From Rhodococcus sp. IEGM 1379 (GTDB lineage Bacteria; Actinomycetota; Actinomycetes; Mycobacteriales; Mycobacteriaceae): a stretch of 64,000 nt of DNA. The stretch covers positions 62,001 to 126,000 of the forward strand of contig NZ_JASHKR010000010.1 of assembly GCF_030056815.1 (NCBI RefSeq). The letters are read 5' to 3'. Each line of letters begins with the position of its first letter. The first letter of the stretch is position 1. Under the pieces are notes generated by a model. The model was not told the DNA's origin, did not search any database, and was given only the letters and a program-made list of their open reading frames with translations. This document shows, in pieces, positions 16,616 to 24,803 of the stretch. A program made the position numbers and the translations under genes.

Positions 16616-17824
16616 GTGACCGCTTCAACTGAACCCACCGGCCCACTGAAGGGCATTCGAGTCCTCGATGTCTCGACGATTCTTGCCGGGCCCCTGGTGG
16701 CCCAGATCCTCGGAGATTTCGGTGCCGACATCATCAAGATCGAACATCCGAGCAAGCCGGACGGAATGCGTGGCCACGGCTTGGAGAAGGACGGCCAACC
16801 GTTGTGGTGGAAGATGGTGGCCCGCAACAAGAAGACCCTGTCGCTGTATCTCGGATCCGCAGAAGGAGCCGAGATATTCAAGAAACTCGTCGCGGACGCG
16901 GACGTCGTCATCGAAAACTTCCGCCCCGGCACCTTCGAGAAGTGGGGTCTCGGGTACGACGTACTCTCCGAACACAATCCGGGGCTGATCATGTTGCGTG
17001 TCACCGGTTTCGGCCAAACCGGCCCCTACTCCACGCGTCCGGCTTTTGGCACGCTGGTGGAATCAATGAGTGGGTTTGCGCATCTGACCGGTGCTGCCGA
17101 CGGTCCCCCTACTCTGCCCGCTTTCGGGTTGGCAGATTCGATCGCCGGGATCGCCGGGTCATCCGCCGTGTCCATGGCGCTGTACAGCCGGACTCAGAAC
17201 GAAGGCAAGGGCCAGGTCATCGATCTGGACCTGCTGAGCCCCATCATGACGGCTGTCGGGCCGGGCGTCATTTACGCCGATCAACTCGGCATCGACCAGA
17301 AGCGATCCGGCAATCGCTCCAGTAACAATGCACCCCGGAACCTGTATCTCACGTCGGACGAACACTGGCTGGCCATCTCTACCAGCGCAAACTCCATCGC
17401 CGAGCGTGTCCTTGAACTTGTCGGACATCCCGAGGTCATCGCGGAACCGTGGTTCGCCACCGGCCGCGAACGCGCCAAACACGCCGATCTGCTCGACGGC
17501 TACGTCGGTGACTGGATTCGAGCTCGCACCCGGGACGAGGTCATCGCAGCATTCGAGGAAGCCGGTGCCGCCGTAGCTCCCGTGTACAAGCCCAGCGATC
17601 TGCTCAGCGATCCCCAGGTTCAGTCCATCGGCATGACCACCACCGTGGACGACGCCGATCTGGGCCCGATGCAGATGCAGAACGTCATGTGGCGAATGAG
17701 CGAGACGCCCGGCAACATCCGATACACCGGGCGTGCTCATGGCGCCGACACCGTCGAGATCCTCCGCGACTTGGGTCTCGACGAGACCGATATTGCTGCG
17801 CTACACGCGCGCAACGTGGTCTGA
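16616..17824 (+). CDS. CaiB/BaiF family CoA-transferase (family III)
   Basis: The 402-residue protein begins with PLKGIRVLDVSTILAGPL and carries GADIIKIEHP, VIENFRPGTFEKWGLGYD and the catalytic aspartate in FGLADSIAG (position equivalent to Asp169 of formyl-CoA transferase). It moves CoA between carboxylic acids, for example succinyl-CoA to a substrate acid. The GTG start is preceded by GAGGAA. It is the third gene of the right arm. Together with the CitE-like lyase it points to CoA-thioester cleavage of a dicarboxylic acid such as itaconate, mesaconate or citramalate. This link is inferred from the gene set only. Confidence 0.87.
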   Translation: MTASTEPTGPLKGIRVLDVSTILAGPLVAQILGDFGADIIKIEHPSKPDGMRGHGLEKDGQPLWWKMVARNKKTLSLYLGSAEGAEIFKKLVADADVVIENFRPGTFEKWGLGYDVLSEHNPGLIMLRVTGFGQTGPYSTRPAFGTLVESMSGFAHLTGAADGPPTLPAFGLADSIAGIAGSSAVSMALYSRTQNEGKGQVIDLDLLSPIMTAVGPGVIYADQLGIDQKRSGNRSSNNAPRNLYLTSDEHWLAISTSANSIAERVLELVGHPEVIAEPWFATGRERAKHADLLDGYVGDWIRARTRDEVIAAFEEAGAAVAPVYKPSDLLSDPQVQSIGMTTTVDDADLGPMQMQNVMWRMSETPGNIRYTGRAHGADTVEILRDLGLDETDIAALHARNVV

Positions 17825-18170
17825 CACAGCCCACGCCGGCAACACGGATCTCGAGATTTACCGCGAAGTAACATTCCGCGACGTTTTGAGGGCTCAAGGG
17901 TCTCTCAACACCAACTCATCGAACAATTCCCATACTGTGTGACTCTTATTCCCAAAATTTGGGACGATTCGAGGCGCGCGAGAACATCGTGAACCGGCCG
18001 TTACCTGCCTCAGAGCTCCAGGTTTACACAACGGCAACATTACGGCCCATAACCGCCGAGATTCCCTGACAGGCAACACAAATACCGCCTTGACGCAGGG
18101 TTCAGCAACCGCCTACAGTCTGGCTATCCACACTGTGGCAATACTCTCACCACATAGCGAATGGACAGAC
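17825..18170. promoter_or_regulatory. intergenic region before the MT2 operon (346 bp)
   Basis: No gene is visible here. The region is locally less GC-rich than its neighbours. It contains a 15-base palindrome (17950-17964), listed separately. A new transcript for MT2, the ABC transporter and the aldehyde dehydrogenase probably starts here. Confidence 0.5.
17950..17964. promoter_or_regulatory. near-perfect palindrome, candidate operator
   Basis: TCCCAAAATTTGGGA is a 15-base near-perfect palindrome 207 bases upstream of MT2. It is unlike the two IclR1 site candidates, so it may bind IclR2 or another regulator. Confidence 0.4.
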
Positions 18171-19220
18171 ATGAAGGTTGAACTGAAGCAACGAGGACGT
18201 GCAGGACTGCAGTTTATCGGTTCTGTGCAGGAGTTTTCCGGCAAGACCCTCCAGTCTGCCGCCGAAGCCGAATACACCGCCGCAGTGCCGAACCCTCCGC
18301 TTGACCTGGATGCTCGTCGCGAATCCGTTAACTCAACGTTGGATTCTTCCGCATGCTGGAAATTCGATCGCCTCCTCACCCGCTGGGTCGCCGAAGAGAT
18401 CTACATTCGCGCACTACCTGCAATCGAGAAGGTCCGCCCTGAAGTCGAGGCCTGGCTCGACGTCAAGGAACCCAGTGGATCGCTAACCCTGAACGCCGAT
18501 ATCGAGGTTCCCGCATACTGGGAACATGGATTCCATCTTACCCCCGGAGGTTGGGACGGCCACGACCTGATGGGTCCGGCCATCTCGGAACTCGTCTTCA
18601 ACTACGTTCTCACCCCCGGCGGCGTCGGCGCAGTGCGTACCGGCTCCAACCCGCTCGACCAGCGTGCACTGGTAGCCGGCGAAGCACCCCGCGATACTTA
18701 CAAGCACATCATCGACTTCGGCGCAGGCACCGGCAGGTTCACCTTCGCACTACGCGGCGCGTTCCCCGACGCACGCATCACCGGTGTCGAACTGTCCCAG
18801 TCCGCTCTGCGACATGCCTTCGCACTGGCTTCGCACCAGCAGCTCGATATCGAATGGATTCACGCATCCGCCGAGCAGACCGGCCTCGAATCCGAATCAG
18901 CCGACCTGGTCGCGTTCTACACCCTGATGCACGAGGTCCCGGTCGCAGCGAACAAGAAGATCCTCGCCGAGGCCTTCCGAGTACTCGAACCCGGTGGACA
19001 CCTCCTTATCAGTGAAATCGCACCGTACGACAAGCAATCGGCATTCCGCGCGGTTGTACTCGACTGGGAGACCGAAAACCGCGGCGAACCGTACTGGCGC
19101 GACGTGATGGCGACGGATTGGCCTGCGGCCCTTGCCGATGCCGGCTTCACCGAGATCGAGGCCTACGGCGTAGGCGGTGGCGTGTACCCCTGGGTCACCC
19201 GGGCCACCAAGCCGCTCTGA
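18171..19220 (+). CDS. class I SAM-dependent methyltransferase MT2
   Basis: The ATG at 18171 gives 349 residues and makes the N-terminus MKVELKQRGRAGLQFIGSVQ align with MT1; an upstream start at 18090 would add unrelated sequence. The SAM motif is IIDFGAGTGRF, and ITGVELS supplies the acidic end of strand 2. The family signature YW-x3-FH-x3-GGWDGH-x2-MG precedes it, and the protein ends with YPWVTRATKPL. Its C-terminal half is close to MT1, including the segment VVLDWETENR. It is followed after 43 bases by small protein 2 and then the importer genes. It is the first gene after a 346-base regulatory gap. The methyl acceptor is unknown. Confidence 0.85.
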   Translation: MKVELKQRGRAGLQFIGSVQEFSGKTLQSAAEAEYTAAVPNPPLDLDARRESVNSTLDSSACWKFDRLLTRWVAEEIYIRALPAIEKVRPEVEAWLDVKEPSGSLTLNADIEVPAYWEHGFHLTPGGWDGHDLMGPAISELVFNYVLTPGGVGAVRTGSNPLDQRALVAGEAPRDTYKHIIDFGAGTGRFTFALRGAFPDARITGVELSQSALRHAFALASHQQLDIEWIHASAEQTGLESESADLVAFYTLMHEVPVAANKKILAEAFRVLEPGGHLLISEIAPYDKQSAFRAVVLDWETENRGEPYWRDVMATDWPAALADAGFTEIEAYGVGGGVYPWVTRATKPL

Positions 19221-19263
19221 CTTAGCCGCGCCACCGACCCAACAGCCGATACAGGAGAACGAC

Positions 19264-19560
19264 ATGTCCGCAGCAGTCGCGCCCGACCGCCCGCAGTACC
19301 TCGAATCCGCGAGATTGGACGATCTCGCCCGCATGGTCACCGAACTGACCTCCGAGCTATGGATTCTCAAGGACCGCAACATGATCCTGGAGAAGATCCT
19401 CGAAAACAGCGGCGTGCTCACCAGCAGCGCCGTCGACGAATACCAGCCCGACGCAACCCTGTCGGCAAGCCTTCTCGACGAGCGTCGAGCACTGGCAGAG
19501 CGCATCTTCGGAGCAATTCTGCCGTCCGACGACCGTGTAGCCCGCGCGCTCGAGCACTGA
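19264..19560 (+). CDS. small helical methyltransferase-partner protein, copy 2 (98 aa)
   Basis: The start at 19264 has ACAGGAGAA seven bases upstream. The product matches copies 1 and 3 over the central helix: LARMVTELTSELWILKDRNM then ILEKILENSGVLT. A second helix, LLDERRALAERIFGAILP, follows. The pattern of leucines and alternating charges suggests a coiled coil. No known domain is recognised and no catalytic residues stand out. It lies 43 bases after MT2, the same spacing as copy 1 after MT1. Confidence 0.75.
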   Translation: MSAAVAPDRPQYLESARLDDLARMVTELTSELWILKDRNMILEKILENSGVLTSSAVDEYQPDATLSASLLDERRALAERIFGAILPSDDRVARALEH

Positions 19561-19633
19561 CAAACTCGCACATAGCTCGCTTTCAATCTCTCGAAAACCT
19601 CACTCGCACAGTTCATTTAATCAAGGAGTTCTC

Positions 19634-21184
19634 GTGGCCCCCCGCAACCCCCTCTCCGGCGTCTCTGTGGACCGCCGACGCTTCCTGCAGTTCGGCGCTA
19701 TGGGCGCGGGCTTCCTCCTGGCCGGCAGCGCGTTGACTGCTTGCTCTACCGGAGCAGAATCCTCCGGCACTGTCGCCGACCGCCTCGTCATCGGCACCAC
19801 CACGTCGATCAATCCGTTGACCGGCCTGAACTCGTCCTACCAGACCTACCAGTACAACGCTTTCGATTCCATCGTCCGGTTGCTCGCCGATTCGAGCGAA
19901 CCCGAAGCCCGAATCGCGACCAGCTGGACCACCGTCGACTCCGTCACCACCGACTTCGTCATCCGTGACGGCGTGAAGTTTCACGACGGCACCACCGTAA
20001 CCGCCGAAGACGTCGCCTTCTCCTTCACCGAGAGCATCGACAAGAAGTTCGCCACCGCGACGGTCCTCGCAAACATCGCCAGCGTCGTCGCAATCGATCC
20101 CACCACTGTGCGCGTAGTGACCAAAACGCCCGAACCGCTCCTGATGAACATCGTCGCGCAGGTCTTCATCGTCCCCAAGGCCGCTTTCCTGGCTGCCGGT
20201 GGCGCCGACGGCTTCGCCCAGAACCCGATCGGCAGCGGCCCGTATCGCATCGCCCCCGGTTTCGATATCGACAACGCAGTCACCTTCGAGGCCTTCGCCG
20301 ACTTCTGGGGCACCCCGGCGGTCACCCCGACGGTAGAACTGCGCTACTTCTCCGATTCCAGCGCCATGGCTGCTGCATTCGAATCGGGACAGCTCAACAT
20401 CGCTCACGAACTTCCGGGCAGCGCACTGCAGACGCTCGCCGGAAACAGCGACTTCGAGGTCACCTCCGCATTCAGCGGTAGCCAGAACATGATGCAGTTC
20501 AACACGGCAAAGGCGCCGTTCAACGACATCCGAGTCCGCCAGGCTGCCAACGCAGCGATCGACGCGCAGGGCCTGATCGACGCCCTGACCTACGGTGCCG
20601 GCACGCTGGAAGCCGGCCAGCTGCCGATCAAGTCCGTCTTCGGCTACACCGACTCCATTACCGCGCCTGCATTCGACAAGGACAAGGCCCGCAAGCTACT
20701 CGCAGAAGCCGGTGCCGAAGGCGTCGAGATCCTGATCTCCGGGCTGAACTTGTACAAGCCGCTCCTCGAAGCAATCGGTGGGCAGTTGGCTGCAGTCGGT
20801 TTCAAGCCGACCATCCAGGCCAACGAAGCCTCCGTGTGGATCAGCCAGTTTCGCGAAGGCACCGACGCGGACCTCTTCTTCCGCGGCACCTCCTACACCG
20901 GCGTCTTCGACGCGGATCGCCCGTTCTCGTTCGTCTCGTCGGGTAAGCGTCCGATGGTGTCAGACCCGAAATGGACCGAGCTGTACGCCGCCAGTCGCCA
21001 AGAGCTCGATCGTGCTGCCCGTGAGAAGAAGTTGTTCGCCTGCAGCGAGTACATCAAGGAACAGTCGTACATCCTCTTCACCTATGCTCGCCCGTCCGTG
21101 GGCGGCGTGAGCGCCGGCACGAAGGGCGTCGATTTCACCACCGGCATCATGCTCCAGTTCGACCAAGCCACCACCAGCGCCTGA
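19634..21184 (+). CDS. ABC transporter substrate-binding lipoprotein (SBP family 5)
   Basis: The GTG start is preceded by AAGGAG. The 516-residue product has a twin-arginine type signal (DRRRFLQFG, 13-21) and a lipobox LTAC with the lipidated cysteine at residue 37, so it is probably exported folded by Tat and anchored outside the membrane. The mature part is of the DppA/OppA/nickel-binding family (VIRDGVKFHDGTTVTAEDV and PIGSGPYRI are typical). It should deliver a peptide-like or other small organic ligand to the OppBCDF-type transporter encoded downstream. A terminator-like hairpin follows its stop codon. Confidence 0.88.
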   Translation: MAPRNPLSGVSVDRRRFLQFGAMGAGFLLAGSALTACSTGAESSGTVADRLVIGTTTSINPLTGLNSSYQTYQYNAFDSIVRLLADSSEPEARIATSWTTVDSVTTDFVIRDGVKFHDGTTVTAEDVAFSFTESIDKKFATATVLANIASVVAIDPTTVRVVTKTPEPLLMNIVAQVFIVPKAAFLAAGGADGFAQNPIGSGPYRIAPGFDIDNAVTFEAFADFWGTPAVTPTVELRYFSDSSAMAAAFESGQLNIAHELPGSALQTLAGNSDFEVTSAFSGSQNMMQFNTAKAPFNDIRVRQAANAAIDAQGLIDALTYGAGTLEAGQLPIKSVFGYTDSITAPAFDKDKARKLLAEAGAEGVEILISGLNLYKPLLEAIGGQLAAVGFKPTIQANEASVWISQFREGTDADLFFRGTSYTGVFDADRPFSFVSSGKRPMVSDPKWTELYAASRQELDRAAREKKLFACSEYIKEQSYILFTYARPSVGGVSAGTKGVDFTTGIMLQFDQATTSA

Positions 21185-21192
21185 TTTACCCG

Positions 21193-21223
21193 TGCGGGGC
21201 CACGCATGAGGGGTGGCCCCGCA
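21193..21223 (+). terminator. hairpin after the substrate-binding protein gene
   Basis: TGCGGGGCCAC (21193-21203) pairs perfectly with GTGGCCCCGCA (21213-21223) around a 9-base loop, followed by TTT. Such partial terminators after binding-protein genes keep the binding protein in excess over the membrane parts. Confidence 0.72.
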
Positions 21224-21268
21224 TTTCCTCTGTCGATCAGCTCGTGAATGTTTGAAGTAGGAGTCCCA

Positions 21269-22318
21269 GTGACCACAAGCACGCCATTGCCCAAGGGTGA
21301 GCTCATCGACCAGCGTGGGCGCTCCGAACTGGAATTCCTGCAAGCACTACGAGCTGGACTGACACCACTGCGCACGCAAGTTCGCGAGCGCGTCGACGCT
21401 ACGGGCGTTCTCGACACCCCGTACGAGGACATCGCAGAACTGCGTACTCGTGTCGACGGAGTAGTCGACGAACTCCAGGCTCACCGCCTGATCGGTGCCA
21501 TCCTGTCCTGGAGCCGCGGAGTTGCAACACCCCGCGCTGCAGCGGCTTTCGATCGCAAGCGATCCGAATTCAAACTGCTCGCAACGCCCGTCAGCGAGGT
21601 CGTCGACTACATCGGTGACGACGTTCCCCGCTACTGGGACTACGAGTTCCACGGCACGGCCGGCGGCTGGGACGGACACCCACACATGGGGTTCATCCAC
21701 CACGAAATGATCTACCACTACCTCCTGAAGAAGATCTTCCCCGGGGATCTCTTTGCTCAGCGCGGCATGATCGCTGCCGCGGCACCCGCGGACACGTACG
21801 ATAACATCGTCGATCTCGGTTGTGGCACAGGACAATACACGCTCAAGATCGCCGAAACCTACCCTAAGGCAAAGATCACCGCTGTCGACCTGTCCCGCAC
21901 CCAGGTTCAGTACGCGCTCCGCCGAGCCGAAGACGCCGGTGTCACCATCACCGGTGTCCACGCCGCCGCCGAAGACACCGGTCTACCCGCTGGTGAAGCC
22001 GATCTGGTCACGTCCTTCATCCTGTTGCACGAGGTTCCCCCGCACACGATCCGCCAAGTGTTCGTCGAAGCCTTCCGGCTCCTGAAGCCCGGTGGGCACG
22101 TTCATTTCTCCGACGTTGCGCCGTACTCGGAACGCTCCCCCTACCAAGCCTGGCTCGACGACTGGGACGCCGCCCATGGAAACGAGCCCTGGTGGCGCAC
22201 TTCCGCAACCATCGACCTGGTGCAAGCAGCAGCTGACGCTGGGTTCGTCGACATCAACCAAGCAGCTCACGGACCCGAGTCGTACCCGTGGGTGACTACC
22301 GCTTGCAAGCCCGAATGA
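21269..22318 (+). CDS. class I SAM-dependent methyltransferase MT3
   Basis: The GTG at 21269 is chosen because AGGAG lies six bases upstream; an in-frame ATG at 21248 has no ribosome site. The 349-residue product has the SAM motif IVDLGCGTGQY and AVDLS, with the family signature YW-x3-EFH-x3-GGWDGH-x2-MG before it and YPWVTTACKPE at the end. It is more distant from MT1 and MT2 than they are from each other; for instance the N-terminus is LIDQRGRSELEFL. It is inserted between the binding-protein gene and the transporter ATPase genes, overlapping the next reading frame, so it is cotranscribed with the importer. Confidence 0.84.
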   Translation: MTTSTPLPKGELIDQRGRSELEFLQALRAGLTPLRTQVRERVDATGVLDTPYEDIAELRTRVDGVVDELQAHRLIGAILSWSRGVATPRAAAAFDRKRSEFKLLATPVSEVVDYIGDDVPRYWDYEFHGTAGGWDGHPHMGFIHHEMIYHYLLKKIFPGDLFAQRGMIAAAAPADTYDNIVDLGCGTGQYTLKIAETYPKAKITAVDLSRTQVQYALRRAEDAGVTITGVHAAAEDTGLPAGEADLVTSFILLHEVPPHTIRQVFVEAFRLLKPGGHVHFSDVAPYSERSPYQAWLDDWDAAHGNEPWWRTSATIDLVQAAADAGFVDINQAAHGPESYPWVTTACKPE

Positions 22319-23442
22319 GGATTTCTGACGTGAGAACTGCACCCCCCACTGCGCGCCCCTCCACTACTGAGCCACTCGCGCTGTCGTTTCGCGACGTCAC
22401 CGTCCACCTACCCCGCACCAAGGACGAGTTGCAGATTCTGCACGGTGTCAGCTTCGAGGTACCGGCCGGGCAGGTAGTCGCCCTCGCCGGCGAGTCCGGT
22501 TCCGGAAAATCCACTGCGATGCTCGGCGCCATGCGCCTGCTCCCGTGGGGAGCTCGGATCGGCGGTTCGATCATGGCCGGCGACAACGACATCGCGACGA
22601 TGAGCAAAGCGGAACTGCGTCAGTTTCGCGCCGGCAAAGCACGCGTCATCTTGCAAGACCCGTGGAGTTCACTGCACCCGATGCACAGCATCGGTGCACA
22701 GCTGATCGAATCGGCACGATCGGCAGACTCGAATCTGTCCAAAACGGATGCCCGCACCCTGGCTGCCGAAACTCTGGCGCGGGTCGGAATTCCCGACGCG
22801 GAGTCCCGTCTCAAGAGCTACCCGCACCAAATGTCGGGCGGTCAGCTGCAGCGCGTTGTCATCGCAATGGCATTGGTAGCCAAGCCTTCTCTGCTGCTGT
22901 GCGACGAACCGACCACCGCACTCGATGTCACGACGCAAGCGCAGATTCTCGAACTGCTCCGTGAGCTGAACCGCGAGATGGGTCTGACCATCATCATCGC
23001 GACGCACGATCTGGACGTAATCGCCGGCATCGCGGATCGCCTGGTCGTGATGTATGCCGGCGCTGTCGTTGAACAGGGCCCGGTCGCCGAGGTCATGAGC
23101 AACCCGAAGCACCCGTACACGTGGGCCTTGTTGCAGACGGCCCCCGAGCACAATTCCGGAGCCCGCCTCCGCACCATCGAAGGCCGCCCACCGGCACTCG
23201 ACAACCTGCCCCCCGGTTGCTCGTTTGCACCCCGTTGCGATTTCGCCGCCGACGAATGCCACACGCGCCGAACACAGTTGGTCACGCTCGACGCCACCGG
23301 CAATCGTATGACCGCGTGCCTGCGCGTACAGGACGACGCAGTCGCCGAATCAACTGTCACCGATCCGCTGGATCTAATTGACACCGATCCGCTGGATCCC
23401 ACTGTCACCGATCCGACTCTGGAAGCGAGCGCCCAGCGATGA
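22315..23442 (+). CDS. oligopeptide-type ABC transporter ATPase (OppD-like)
   Basis: The protein of about 375 residues has Walker A GESGSGKS, the signature SGGQLQRVV, Walker B LLLCDEPTTALD and the C-terminal oligopeptide-transporter extension (NPKHPYTWALLQTAPEHN, PGCSFAPRC). The ATG at 22315 overlaps the MT3 stop by four bases; a GTG at 22330 with GAGGA upstream is an equally good start. It energises import together with the OppF-like partner, with which it overlaps by four bases. Its C-terminus carries three 8-residue TDPLD-type repeats encoded by a 24-base DNA repeat. Confidence 0.88.
   Translation: MRISDVRTAPPTARPSTTEPLALSFRDVTVHLPRTKDELQILHGVSFEVPAGQVVALAGESGSGKSTAMLGAMRLLPWGARIGGSIMAGDNDIATMSKAELRQFRAGKARVILQDPWSSLHPMHSIGAQLIESARSADSNLSKTDARTLAAETLARVGIPDAESRLKSYPHQMSGGQLQRVVIAMALVAKPSLLLCDEPTTALDVTTQAQILELLRELNREMGLTIIIATHDLDVIAGIADRLVVMYAGAVVEQGPVAEVMSNPKHPYTWALLQTAPEHNSGARLRTIEGRPPALDNLPPGCSFAPRCDFAADECHTRRTQLVTLDATGNRMTACLRVQDDAVAESTVTDPLDLIDTDPLDPTVTDPTLEASAQR
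23358..23421 (+). repeat. 24-bp period tandem repeat in the OppD-like gene
   Basis: CACCGATCCGCTGGAT starts at 23358 and 23382, and a third, shortened copy (CACCGATCCGACT) starts at 23406, giving a 24-base period. It encodes the acidic C-terminal tail. Copy number could vary between strains. Confidence 0.7.
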
Positions 23443-24506
23443 CCTCCCAACCCGAAACAATTCTCGATCTCCAGGACGTCCACCAACACTTCCCCGGCCA
23501 GGGTCGTCAGACCATCCGAGCCGTCAACGGTGTCTCCCTCTCGGTTCGCAAGGGTGAGACGGTGGGCCTGGTCGGCGAGTCGGGCAGCGGCAAGACCACG
23601 GTCGGCCGAACCGCACTTCGCCTCTACACGCCTACCTCCGGAAAGATCGTGTTCGAAGGTCAGGACGTCAGTAACGTCAAGGGCCGCAAGCTGTCCCAGA
23701 TTCTGCGCCGTCGCTCGGCGATGGTGTTCCAGAATCCGTCCACCTCGCTCAATCCGTTCCTCAAGCTCGAGGACGTCCTGACCGAACCCCTGACCGTGCA
23801 CGGTATCGGTGACAAGTCCGCTCGCCGCCGAGCCGCAGCCGAGATGCTCGATCAAGTCGGACTCGGCAGTGAGATGGCGGGCCGCTACCCCCACGAACTC
23901 TCCGGTGGTCAACGTCAGAGGGTGGGCATCGCCCGTGCGCTCATGCTCGATCCCACGCTGATTGTGGCCGACGAGCCCACTGCTTCACTCGACGTGTCGG
24001 TTCAGGCGCAGGTGGTGAATCTCCTTCAGGACATTCAGGCCGAGCGTGGACTGTCCTACCTGTTCATCAGCCACGATCTGTCTTTGGTTCGTCACCTCAG
24101 CCACCGCATCGCGGTGATGTATCTGGGCCGGATCGTAGAAACCGGAACGTCCGACGAGGTTTTCGACGAACCGCTGCACCCGTACGCGGTGTCGCTGGCC
24201 TCGATGCAGCTCAGTCCGGAGAACCGCATCCTGCCCAGTGGCGATCTCCCCTCACCGAGTAACCCGCCGTCAGGCTGCCCGTTCCACACCCGATGCGCCA
24301 TCGCCCGCGACACGTGTGCGGTGAACGAGCCGGTACTGACCACTGTTCCCAGCACATCCGGAGGAGAGAGCCGTCAGGTTGCCTGCCACTTCCCCGGCGA
24401 ACTCACCCTGAACTCGAGCACACACAGTGTGACTGCGCCGCGGTCGCCATTGCCGCTGACCGTCGAGACGCGCTCGCACGCTCTCTCCACCTCCACCAGT
24501 AGTTAG
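23439..24506 (+). CDS. oligopeptide-type ABC transporter ATPase (OppF-like)
   Basis: The 355-residue product has Walker [10 protein letters not shown], signature [16 protein letters not shown], Walker [13 protein letters not shown] and the OppF-type ending ([28 protein letters not shown]). The start overlaps the OppD-like stop by four bases. It forms the second nucleotide-binding subunit of the importer encoded with 19634-26691. A Ser/Thr-rich tail follows the conserved part. Confidence 0.9.
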   Translation: MTSQPETILDLQDVHQHFPGQGRQTIRAVNGVSLSVRKGETVGLVGESGSGKTTVGRTALRLYTPTSGKIVFEGQDVSNVKGRKLSQILRRRSAMVFQNPSTSLNPFLKLEDVLTEPLTVHGIGDKSARRRAAAEMLDQVGLGSEMAGRYPHELSGGQRQRVGIARALMLDPTLIVADEPTASLDVSVQAQVVNLLQDIQAERGLSYLFISHDLSLVRHLSHRIAVMYLGRIVETGTSDEVFDEPLHPYAVSLASMQLSPENRILPSGDLPSPSNPPSGCPFHTRCAIARDTCAVNEPVLTTVPSTSGGESRQVACHFPGELTLNSSTHSVTAPRSPLPLTVETRSHALSTSTSS

Positions 24507-24515
24507 GACGAACCC

Positions 24516-24803
24516 ATGCCAGGATTCGCACTGGACGACCCCCGGTATCTGAACGCAGATACCGACAACGACGCGCTGATGCGTATGCTCCTCGAACTTG
24601 CTTCCGAGGTGTGGGTACTGCGCGACCGCCAGATTCTGCTCGAGAGCGCGCTTCGCAAGAGCAACACACTGACTGCGGACGAGTTGGATGCACCGATCAC
24701 CGATCCGGAACTGCGCGAGACGGTCAAAGTTGAACGTGACCAACTCATTACGCGACTGATCGCAGCCGCGTCGAATCGCTACGAAGTACCGGCGACGTCA
24801 TGA
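24516..24803 (+). CDS. small helical methyltransferase-partner protein, copy 3 (95 aa)
   Basis: This is the third member of the small protein family. Its core LMRMLLELASEVWVLRDRQI followed by LLESALRKSNTLT aligns with copies 1 and 2, and a second helix (VKVERDQLITRLIAAA) follows. It is separated from MT3 by the two ATPase genes instead of being adjacent, and it overlaps the permease gene by four bases. The number of small proteins therefore equals the number of methyltransferases in the island. Confidence 0.75.
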   Translation: MPGFALDDPRYLNADTDNDALMRMLLELASEVWVLRDRQILLESALRKSNTLTADELDAPITDPELRETVKVERDQLITRLIAAASNRYEVPATS

